Assembly: GCA_014238625.1 (NCBI GenBank)
Contig: JABAAS010000044.1
Location: 355 to 9,136, forward strand
Reading direction: 5' to 3'
Source of the DNA: Alphaproteobacteria bacterium
GTDB taxonomy: Bacteria; Pseudomonadota; Alphaproteobacteria; JABAAW01
Length of the DNA stretch: 8,782 nucleotides
In this document: piece by piece, positions 1 to 5,383 of the stretch
How positions within the stretch are numbered: position 1 is the stretch's first letter
Layout of the letters: every line of letters begins with the position of its first letter
The notes under the pieces: model-generated
What the model was told of the DNA's origin: nothing
Seen by the model: only the letters and a program-made list of their open reading frames with translations
Databases searched by the model: none
Position numbers and translations under genes: made by a program

Positions 1-1
1 C

Positions 2-1468
2 TCGCACTATATCGATGGCGAGTATTATGAAGATACGCGCGGTGCTACGATGCGCATCCTATACCCTGCAACTGGCGAGGAGATAGCCCATCTGCACGAG
101 GCTACTCCGCAAGTAATAGAGCTAGCGTTGCAAGGCGCGCTACGAGCGCAAGAAGATTGGGGTAATCGCTCTGCGCCAGAGCGTGGCAGAATACTCGTGC
201 AAGCAGCCCAGATGCTTCGTGCGCGCAACAGAGAGCTCTCGATCCTTGAGACTATGGACACGGGTAAGCCGTTACAAGAAACTTTGGTCGCAGACGCTAC
301 AACCGCCGCCGATTGTTTCGAGTATTTTGGTGCTTTGGCTTGCGCAAATAGTTTTGAAGGAAGGCATATCCCCCTAGATGGCGGTAGTTTTGCCTATACT
401 TTGCGCGAACCGCTAGGAGTTTGTCTCGGTTTAGGTGCTTGGAACTATCCTATACAAACTGCTGCTTGGAAGATTGCGCCAGCTTTGGCACTTGGCAACT
501 CGATCGTATTCAAACCTTCTGAGCTAACTCCTCTGTCAGTACTCGTCCTTGCGGAAATATTAAGCGAGGCTGGGTTACCTAGCGGCTTGTTACAAGTCGT
601 CCAAGGGGCAGGTGAGGTAGGGGAAGCACTGGTCAAAGATGCTCACATTGCAAAGGTTTCGCTAACTGGCTCGGTAGAAACCGGTCGACTGGTCGCAGCG
701 AGTGCGGGCGTGGGTTTGAAGAAGGTGACGCTAGAGCTTGGCGGAAAATCACCGTTGATCATCTGCAAGGACGCGGATTTAGAAGAGGCGGTATCTGGCG
801 CGTTGTTAGCAAACTTCTATTCCAGCGGACAAGTATGCTCTAACGCGACTCGTGTCTTTGTATGCGAGGAAATCAGAGATGATTTTCTCGCTCTTTTGCG
901 TAAGCGCACCGATGGCATTCGCATTGGAGATCCGCTGGATGAAAGCACAATGATGGGTCCGCTGATCAGCGAGGAGCAACGCAGTCGCGTCTTGGACTAT
1001 ATTGCCATCGGACAAAAGGAGGGGGCAAAGCTGTTATGCGGCGGTACAAAACCTACTTTGCCCAATAGTAACGGTAAAAATTTTGCAGGCGGTTTTTTTA
1101 TCGAACCAGCCATCTTCGAGCATGTAGAAGACAATATGACGATAGCGCGTGAAGAGATATTTGGTCCTGTATTATGTCTGCTATCTTTCCGCGATGAAAA
1201 GGAAGTGGTTGCGAGAGCAAACGATAGCGTCTTTGGTTTGAGCGCGGGTGTCTTTTCAAGGGATATTGAACGGGCTTACCGTATTGCGGCAAAATTTAAA
1301 GCGGGCTCTTGCTGGATTAACTCATACAATTCTACCGCCGCAGGAGTTCCATTTGGCGGTTACAAAAACTCTGGTATTGGCCGTGAGAATAGTCGCGAGA
1401 CAATCGAGGCATACTCGCAGATAAAAAGCGTTTATGTGCAGGGTGGTAAGATCGACGCTCCTTATTGA
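2..1468 (+). CDS. betB: Betaine aldehyde dehydrogenase BetB (5' end outside window)
   Basis: Oxidises betaine aldehyde to glycine betaine with NAD(P)+, the second step of choline-to-betaine osmoprotectant synthesis in the cytoplasm. The frame is open from base 2 and the upstream residues SHYIDGEYYEDTRGAT match the N-terminus of the BetB family, so the ATG at 50 is internal and only a few residues are missing; about 488 residues are visible and the family has about 490. Numbered from the ATG at 50, the aldehyde dehydrogenase signatures are WNYPIQ in the cofactor domain, the general-base Glu229 in LELGGKSP, and the nucleophile Cys263 in SSGQVCSNATRVFV. EEIFGPV and the C-terminal GGYKNSGIGREN are also intact. 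Neither betA nor betI is visible; they could lie upstream. The gene ends convergent to acnA. The alternative is another ALDH-family aminoaldehyde dehydrogenase, but the overall match to BetB is strong. Confidence 0.93.
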   Translation, partial: SHYIDGEYYEDTRGATMRILYPATGEEIAHLHEATPQVIELALQGALRAQEDWGNRSAPERGRILVQAAQMLRARNRELSILETMDTGKPLQETLVADATTAADCFEYFGALACANSFEGRHIPLDGGSFAYTLREPLGVCLGLGAWNYPIQTAAWKIAPALALGNSIVFKPSELTPLSVLVLAEILSEAGLPSGLLQVVQGAGEVGEALVKDAHIAKVSLTGSVETGRLVAASAGVGLKKVTLELGGKSPLIICKDADLEEAVSGALLANFYSSGQVCSNATRVFVCEEIRDDFLALLRKRTDGIRIGDPLDESTMMGPLISEEQRSRVLDYIAIGQKEGAKLLCGGTKPTLPNSNGKNFAGGFFIEPAIFEHVEDNMTIAREEIFGPVLCLLSFRDEKEVVARANDSVFGLSAGVFSRDIERAYRIAAKFKAGSCWINSYNSTAAGVPFGGYKNSGIGRENSRETIEAYSQIKSVYVQGGKIDAPY

Positions 1469-1625
1469 GAGTCTCTAACCCCTCTAACTATAGCCTGCTG
1501 AATTATTTTCAGATACTCGATGGGCTTGAAAGAGAAATCTCGTTCAAAAAAATTTGTCAAAACTAGGAATTTAGTTCAAGAATTAGTGATGGCGTATCAC
1601 GAGCATGTGATTGGACACTGATAGG

Positions 1626-1644
1626 GGTTAGCGCAAAACTAGCC
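1626..1644 (+). terminator. Possible weak betB terminator stem-loop
   Basis: The arms GGTTAG and CTAGCC form a 6-bp stem with one G-T pair around the loop CGCAAAA, followed by TTGTCTT. The stem is short and the T-run is interrupted. It could assist termination of betB transcripts, but the hairpin further downstream is far stronger. Confidence 0.25.
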
Positions 1645-1678
1645 TTGTCTTCCAAAGATTAACTTCACTAGAAGACAC

Positions 1679-1732
1679 AAACGAGATCCCCACGTCTGTC
1701 TCTCCCTCCCGAAGACGTGGGGATTTCCGTTT
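1679..1732. terminator. Bidirectional terminator between betB and acnA
   Basis: The arms ATCCCCACGTCT (1686-1697) and AGACGTGGGGAT (1713-1724) are perfectly complementary around a 15-nt loop. The stem extends outward through AAACG (1679-1683) and CGTTT (1728-1732), with one G-T pair and one bulged C, to about 19 bp. The plus strand runs out into TTTCCGTTT and the minus strand into CTCGTTTGTG, so neither tail is a classic uninterrupted T-run. The position between two converging genes fits a terminator serving both betB and acnA. Confidence 0.75.
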
Positions 1733-1787
1733 AATAGCTCAAGAATCTTTACAAGAATTTTTAAACAAATTCGCGCTAGGTGCTATG

Positions 1788-4520
1788 TCAAGCAGCCTCT
1801 AGTTGAGTCTCGCCATTCAATAGGTCGCGCAAAACATAGTGCAGGATGCCGCCATTTCTATAATAATCCATTTCGTCAAGCGTATCGATCCTCACTCGTA
1901 AAGGAATAGTCTCCTGCTTTTCTCCCCGCTTAATGATGCAATCTATTTCGCCACGAGGCTGCAGCTGCTCTAGCCCAAGCAGGTCAAAAACTTCGCTACC
2001 ATCGATCATCAAAGATTCAGCCGTTTGCCCGCCCAAAAACTCTAACGGCAACACCCCCATTCCGACGAGGTTAGACCTATGTATGCGCTCGAAGCTCTCG
2101 ACGATAACCGCGCGCACGCCGAGCAATCGCGTTCCCTTAGCCGCCCAATCACGCGAAGAGCCAGTGCCATAGGCTTTGCCAGCTATGATGATCGTATCCG
2201 TTTGTTCTTTTTTGTAGCGCATCGCAACATCGAATATGCTTTCAACCTTTTCTGACGATATATGCTTGCTCCATCCGCCTTCTCTGCCCTCTGCGAGCTT
2301 GTTCTTAATGCGGATATTTGCAAACGCTCCTCGCATCATTACTTCGTGGTTGCCACGCCTCGCGCCATAAGAGTTGAAATCGCGAGCAGCTACTTGTTGC
2401 TCTGATAGATACTTACCAGCAGAGGAATCTTGGCTGAAAGAGCCAGCAGGAGAAATATGGTCTGTGGTTATAGAATCACCGAACCAAGCCAATAACCTTG
2501 CATTACGAATGTCCTTGATGGATTCTCGTTCTTTAGAAATACCTTCAAAGAAAGGCGGCTTTTTTACATAGTCCGCTGCCAATTTCCAATTGTATAATGA
2601 CGAACGCTCCGCTGCCAAAGTCTTCCAGCTGTCTGCACCTTCAAAGACGTTTGCGTAGCGTTTGCGAAACATCTCTGGAGTTAGCGCAAAGTTGAGTTTT
2701 TCAGAGATAGCTTTGTCCGAAGGCCATATGTCGCTGAGAAAAACATCCCTACCCTCGCGGTCTTTGCCCAAAGGCTCTGTTAAAAGGTCTACCTTTAGGC
2801 TACCCGCGAGCGCGTATGCTACGACTAGTGGCGGGGAGGCTAGGTAGTTAGCGCGAACCAATGGATTGACTCGCCCCTCAAAATTGCGATTACCTGAGAG
2901 CACCGAACAGACAAAAAGGTTTTCATCCTGCACTCTTGCTGTCACTTCTTCTAGCAAGGGACCCGAGTTTCCTATGCAGGTCGTGCAGCCGTATCCGACC
3001 AAAGCAAAGCCCAAATCTGCCAGAGGCTTGTCCAGCCCCGCGCGTGTTAGATAGTCTGTGACCACTTGGCTACCAGGTGCCAAAGAAGGTTTAACCCAAG
3101 GAGGAATGGACATACCGCGCTCGCATGCCGCCTCTGCCAAAAGTCCAGCGGCTATCATCACATTTGGATTAGAGGTGTTAGTGCAACTCGTTATCGCTGC
3201 TATGACGACAGCACCATGTTCTAACGAGGATGGTTTGCTGGAGCTTTTTACTTGTCCCTCTCCCAATTCTGCTACTCGTGGATTTTGTTTAGACTCGGCA
3301 GTGTCAAATTCTTCGAGGCTTTGTGCAAAAGATCGCGCAGCGTCCGATAGGAGAATTCGGTCTTGCGGACGCTTTGGTCCTGCAAGGGAGGTCTCGACAC
3401 TCGACAAGTCTAATAACAGGGTATCAGAGAATAGCGGCGGAGTTTCGTCGTTGCGCCAAAACCCCTGCAACTTGGCGTAGCGTTCAACCCGCTCTACTAC
3501 CTCGCTACTACGCCCGGTTAAGCGCAGGTAGCGTAAGGTTTCCTCGTCTATAGGAAAGACGCCACAAGTCGCTCCATACTCTGGCGCCATATTGGCGATG
3601 GTCGCGCGGTCGGCGAGGGATAGAGAAGAGATACCAGAGCCGAAAAACTCGACAAACTTTCCCACCACTCCCTTTTCACGCAACATTTCCACAACGCGCA
3701 AGACGAGGTCTGTCGCGGTAGTTCCCTCTCGCAGCTCTCCCTCTAGTTGAAACCCTACGACCTCTGGAACGACCAACGATAGGGGTTGTCCCAGCATCGC
3801 AGCTTCTGCCTCGATCCCGCCAACTCCCCAACCTAAAACGCCTAGCGCGTTGACCATCGTGGTGTGGCTATCCGCACCGACGAGCGTGTCAGGGTATACT
3901 AGCTTCACGCCATCTTGCTCCGATTGCCAGACGGTTTGCGCTAGATACTCTAGGTTTACTTGGTGGCATATCCCTGTGCCAGGCGGCACAACGCGGAAAT
4001 TCTTGAATGAGCGTTGTCCCCAGCGTAAGAACTCGTAGCGTTCTTTATTGCGCTCATATTCGCGCTTAACATTCAAGCTGAAGGCATTCTTACTGGCGAA
4101 GTGGTCTACGATAACCGAGTGATCAATAACCAAATCCACAGGTATCATAGGGTTAATTAGCTGTTCGTCTCCTTTCAGGCTCGCCATAGCATCGCGCATA
4201 GCCGCTAGGTCTACAACGGCTGGCACTCCGGTAAAATCTTGTAGCAACACTCTGGCGGGGTGGTATGCAATCTCGCAATCTATGCGCCTATCTTTCTGCC
4301 AATTAGCAAATGCTTCGATATGTCCTCGATGCACGGTTTTTCCATCCTCGAAGCGCAACAGATTTTCCAGTAACACTCGCAGAGAAAAGGGTAGGCGAGC
4401 TGTAGCGGGAAAATTTTCGAAAATTGGTTTCAAGCTATAGAAGAAGCTTTTGTTTTTATCGTCAAATGGGGTACGAGCGGAAAAGCTATCAAGGCTTTCG
4501 GTTCTTTTTCTCGCGGTCAT
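1788..4520 (-). CDS. acnA: Aconitate hydratase AcnA
   Basis: Interconverts citrate and isocitrate through cis-aconitate in the TCA cycle, in the cytoplasm, with a labile [4Fe-4S] cluster. The 910-residue protein is full length for the AcnA/IRP1 family. Cluster ligands are Cys446 (ITSCTNTSNP), Cys512 and Cys515 (YGCTTCIGN); the 66- and 3-residue spacing is the same as in IRP1-type aconitases. DSHTTMVNALGVLGWGVGG (about 217-235) is the other conserved N-terminal core motif. The C-terminal swivel domain carries GTGSSRDWAAKGTRLLGVRAV and the substrate-binding segment SFERIHRSNLVGMGVLPLEF. An in-frame TAG lies 9 bases before the ATG, which limits the start to this ATG or an internal codon; no clear Shine-Dalgarno sequence precedes it. 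It is transcribed divergently from the cyclic-nucleotide-binding gene and convergently with betB. Nothing in it is broken. Confidence 0.97.
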   Translation of the reverse strand: MTARKRTESLDSFSARTPFDDKNKSFFYSLKPIFENFPATARLPFSLRVLLENLLRFEDGKTVHRGHIEAFANWQKDRRIDCEIAYHPARVLLQDFTGVPAVVDLAAMRDAMASLKGDEQLINPMIPVDLVIDHSVIVDHFASKNAFSLNVKREYERNKERYEFLRWGQRSFKNFRVVPPGTGICHQVNLEYLAQTVWQSEQDGVKLVYPDTLVGADSHTTMVNALGVLGWGVGGIEAEAAMLGQPLSLVVPEVVGFQLEGELREGTTATDLVLRVVEMLREKGVVGKFVEFFGSGISSLSLADRATIANMAPEYGATCGVFPIDEETLRYLRLTGRSSEVVERVERYAKLQGFWRNDETPPLFSDTLLLDLSSVETSLAGPKRPQDRILLSDAARSFAQSLEEFDTAESKQNPRVAELGEGQVKSSSKPSSLEHGAVVIAAITSCTNTSNPNVMIAAGLLAEAACERGMSIPPWVKPSLAPGSQVVTDYLTRAGLDKPLADLGFALVGYGCTTCIGNSGPLLEEVTARVQDENLFVCSVLSGNRNFEGRVNPLVRANYLASPPLVVAYALAGSLKVDLLTEPLGKDREGRDVFLSDIWPSDKAISEKLNFALTPEMFRKRYANVFEGADSWKTLAAERSSLYNWKLAADYVKKPPFFEGISKERESIKDIRNARLLAWFGDSITTDHISPAGSFSQDSSAGKYLSEQQVAARDFNSYGARRGNHEVMMRGAFANIRIKNKLAEGREGGWSKHISSEKVESIFDVAMRYKKEQTDTIIIAGKAYGTGSSRDWAAKGTRLLGVRAVIVESFERIHRSNLVGMGVLPLEFLGGQTAESLMIDGSEVFDLLGLEQLQPRGEIDCIIKRGEKQETIPLRVRIDTLDEMDYYRNGGILHYVLRDLLNGETQLEAA

Positions 4521-4582
4521 AACTATCTATACCATCGTTACTTGCTACAAAAATGCTGAACAGCCAAGGGCAGAAACAGCCA

Positions 4583-4611
4583 TTGCTAGTCTAGCATAAA
4601 TCCTTTATACT
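4583..4611 (+). promoter_or_regulatory. Predicted sigma-70-type promoter for the cNMP-domain gene
   Basis: TTGCTA (4583-4588) and TATACT (4606-4611) are separated by exactly 17 bp, close to the TTGACA/TATAAT consensus. Transcription would begin near 4618 and give a leader of roughly 160 nt before the ATG at 4780. The -35 box overlaps the palindrome at 4584-4596. Assigned by sequence match only. Confidence 0.5.
4584..4596. promoter_or_regulatory. 13-bp palindrome in the divergent promoter region, candidate operator
   Basis: TGCTAGTCTAGCA is a perfect dyad with 6-bp arms around one base. It overlaps the -35 box of the plus-strand promoter and the putative -10 box of the minus-strand acnA promoter, so one bound protein could affect both. 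On the minus strand its core reads CTAGACTAG, identical to the core of the palindrome at 5263-5275. The binding protein is unknown. Confidence 0.4.
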
Positions 4612-4622
4612 ATTCCACGCAA
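4593..4622 (-). promoter_or_regulatory. Possible acnA promoter
   Basis: On the minus strand TTGCGT (4622-4617) and TATGCT (4598-4593) are 18 bp apart, a moderate match to the sigma-70 consensus. Transcription would start near 4586, about 65 nt before the acnA ATG. Other weak matches exist in the region, so the assignment is tentative. Confidence 0.35.
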
Positions 4623-4670
4623 ATGCCATATGTATGAATGATGGAATCTTAGCTATGTGTATATGTAGCG

Positions 4671-4686
4671 GGGCGTTCCGTACGCC
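4671..4686. repeat. REP-like GC-rich hairpin
   Basis: GGCGT and ACGCC pair around TCCGT, preceded by an extra G, in an otherwise AT-rich leader. The form (G-run, GCGT, short loop, ACGCC) resembles small dispersed palindromic repeats known from many bacterial genomes. Only one copy is visible, so repeat status is a guess; the hairpin itself is seen directly. Confidence 0.35.
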
Positions 4687-4728
4687 AAAGATATGTTAGC
4701 TAGAGGTTTGTACCAGCGTTTGTCCAAG

Positions 4729-4752
4729 TGTTTTTATAGATGTTTTTATAGG
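4729..4752 (+). repeat. 12-bp tandem direct repeat, two copies
   Basis: TGTTTTTATAGA (4729-4740) is followed immediately by TGTTTTTATAGG (4741-4752), differing only in the last base. A third degenerate unit, TGTTTGTGAGTG, follows at 4753-4764. The array ends just before the translation start of the next gene and may affect its leader. Confidence 0.65.
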
Positions 4753-4771
4753 TGTTTGTGAGTGTTGCGTC

Positions 4772-4775
4772 GAGG
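4772..4775 (+). promoter_or_regulatory. Ribosome binding site favouring the ATG at 4780
   Basis: GAGG lies 4 nt before the ATG at 4780, a slightly short but usable spacing. It argues for that ATG over the in-frame GTG at 4762, whose best upstream match is TAGG at 4749-4752 inside the tandem repeat. Confidence 0.45.
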
Positions 4776-4779
4776 TGTT

Positions 4780-5268
4780 ATGAAAAATTTTGAGTACCAC
4801 GAACAAGAGAAAAACGAGGATGGCTCGTCTAATCGTCTAGATGAAGAGGCGAACTCTGTACTAAAGCAACTAAAACAAGAAGATTGGCGCCGACTGCTAG
4901 ACTTTGCCACCGCACAACGCTTTGAACCGCAAGAAAACCTCATCAACGCTGGTGAAAAGGACGACGCTGTTTTCATACTCGCAGAAGGAGAGGTGCAGGT
5001 AGTCGTCAAGCAACCTTTTTTCGGTAAGCGAGTCTTGGCGGTTATTCCAGAAGGCTCGGTGTTCGGTGAAATGGCGTTTTTTGAGCGCCGACCTCGCAGT
5101 GCCACAATACAAGCCATCACCAAGGGTTTGGTTTTGCGCATCACACGCGAAGACTTTGAACGTCTCTTCGCAGAAGAGCCATACTTGGCGCGGCAGTTGT
5201 TATTCGATTTCGGAAAAGTGCTCTCGATGCGTAACCGATTTATGGCATCTTTGATTTCTTCGAACTAG
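4780..5268 (+). CDS. Single-domain cyclic-nucleotide-binding (Crp/Fnr-type sensor) protein
   Basis: A 162-residue soluble protein with one cNMP-binding domain covering about residues 30-150. After a charged, probably flexible N-terminus come the beta-roll segments (NLINAGEKDDAVFILAEGEVQ). The phosphate-binding cassette FGEMAFFERRPRSATI follows, keeping the Glu (Glu97) and Arg (Arg106) that hold the cyclic phosphate and ribose in CRP-type domains, so ligand binding is plausible. An alpha-helical end follows (REDFERLFAEEPYLARQLLFDFGKVL). The protein stops at the C-helix: there is no winged-helix DNA-binding domain, enzyme domain or membrane segment. It therefore probably acts by protein contact rather than as a transcription factor. 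The redox gene follows 115 bp downstream on the same strand, and a functional link is likely but inferred. An in-frame GTG at 4762 would add six residues. The ligand is unknown. Confidence 0.88.
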   Translation: MKNFEYHEQEKNEDGSSNRLDEEANSVLKQLKQEDWRRLLDFATAQRFEPQENLINAGEKDDAVFILAEGEVQVVVKQPFFGKRVLAVIPEGSVFGEMAFFERRPRSATIQAITKGLVLRITREDFERLFAEEPYLARQLLFDFGKVLSMRNRFMASLISSN

Positions 5269-5275
5269 ACTAGTT
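5263..5275. promoter_or_regulatory. 13-bp palindrome sharing its core with the one at 4584-4596
   Basis: AACTAGACTAGTT is a perfect dyad with 6-bp arms around one A. It overlaps the stop codon of the cNMP-domain gene and lies about 110 bp before the redox gene. The 9-bp core CTAGACTAG matches the reverse strand of the palindrome in the acnA/cNMP promoter region, while the flanks differ but stay symmetric, as expected of a protein-binding site. Unproven. Confidence 0.35.
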
Positions 5276-5311
5276 AGTCCAAGGATTAACTAAGTACTAA
5301 CCCAGACATCA

Positions 5312-5371
5312 GCTCAAGTGTTGAGGTGCTAAGAGGGAAGTTCTTAGATTGATTTCTAAAACGACTTGAGC
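5312..5371 (+). promoter_or_regulatory. Nested inverted repeats before the redox gene
   Basis: GCTCAAGT (5312-5319) is perfectly complementary to ACTTGAGC (5364-5371). Between them lies a second dyad, CTAAGA (5329-5334) and TCTTAG (5342-5347). In RNA this could form a stem with an inner hairpin just before the ATG at 5384. In DNA the inner dyad could be an operator, as it overlaps the candidate promoter. A smaller DNA palindrome, CTCAAGTGTTGAG (5312/5313-5325), overlaps the left arm. Confidence 0.4.
5321..5350 (+). promoter_or_regulatory. Possible promoter for the redox gene
   Basis: TTGAGG (5321-5326) and TAGATT (5345-5350) with an 18-bp spacer are a modest sigma-70 match. The start would be near 5357, leaving a short leader to 5384. 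The dyad CTAAGA/TCTTAG covers the spacer and the start of the -10 box. Read-through from the cNMP-domain gene is equally possible, since no strong terminator is visible between them. Confidence 0.3.
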
Positions 5372-5383
5372 GTTGCCTTAGTT

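Larger units (their letters stand above)
1469..1787. other. Convergent noncoding gap between betB and acnA
   Basis: This 319-bp stretch lies between the 3' ends of betB and acnA. It holds a strong hairpin (1679-1732), a weaker stem-loop (1626-1644) and AT-rich sequence near acnA, including a small dyad GAATTT/AAATTC at about 1756-1773. The longest noticeable frame codes for only 33 residues (1520-1621) and has no ribosome binding site. I see no gene here. Confidence 0.7.

Noticed and set aside
50..52. ATG at 50 as the true start of betB
   Set aside because: The frame is open to the left edge, and the residues before it match the BetB N-terminus, so this Met is internal.
1520..1621. A 33-residue basic reading frame (MGLKEKSRSKKFVKTR...) in the betB/acnA gap
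   Set aside because: No Shine-Dalgarno sequence or promoter, no recognisable motif, and the length is easily reached by chance; conservation would be needed to call it.
3058..3480. 140-codon plus-strand frame opposite acnA
   Set aside because: It is antisense to a clearly conserved part of aconitase, and its translation shows no domain or plausible start signal.
4746..5144. 132-codon minus-strand frame opposite the cNMP-domain gene
   Set aside because: It lies across a gene with a well-conserved nucleotide-binding cassette; the translation is Ser/Arg/Lys-rich and resembles no family.
4780..5268. Crp/Fnr transcription factor
   Set aside because: The protein ends after the sensor domain helices; no helix-turn-helix follows and the stop codon is genuine in this frame.
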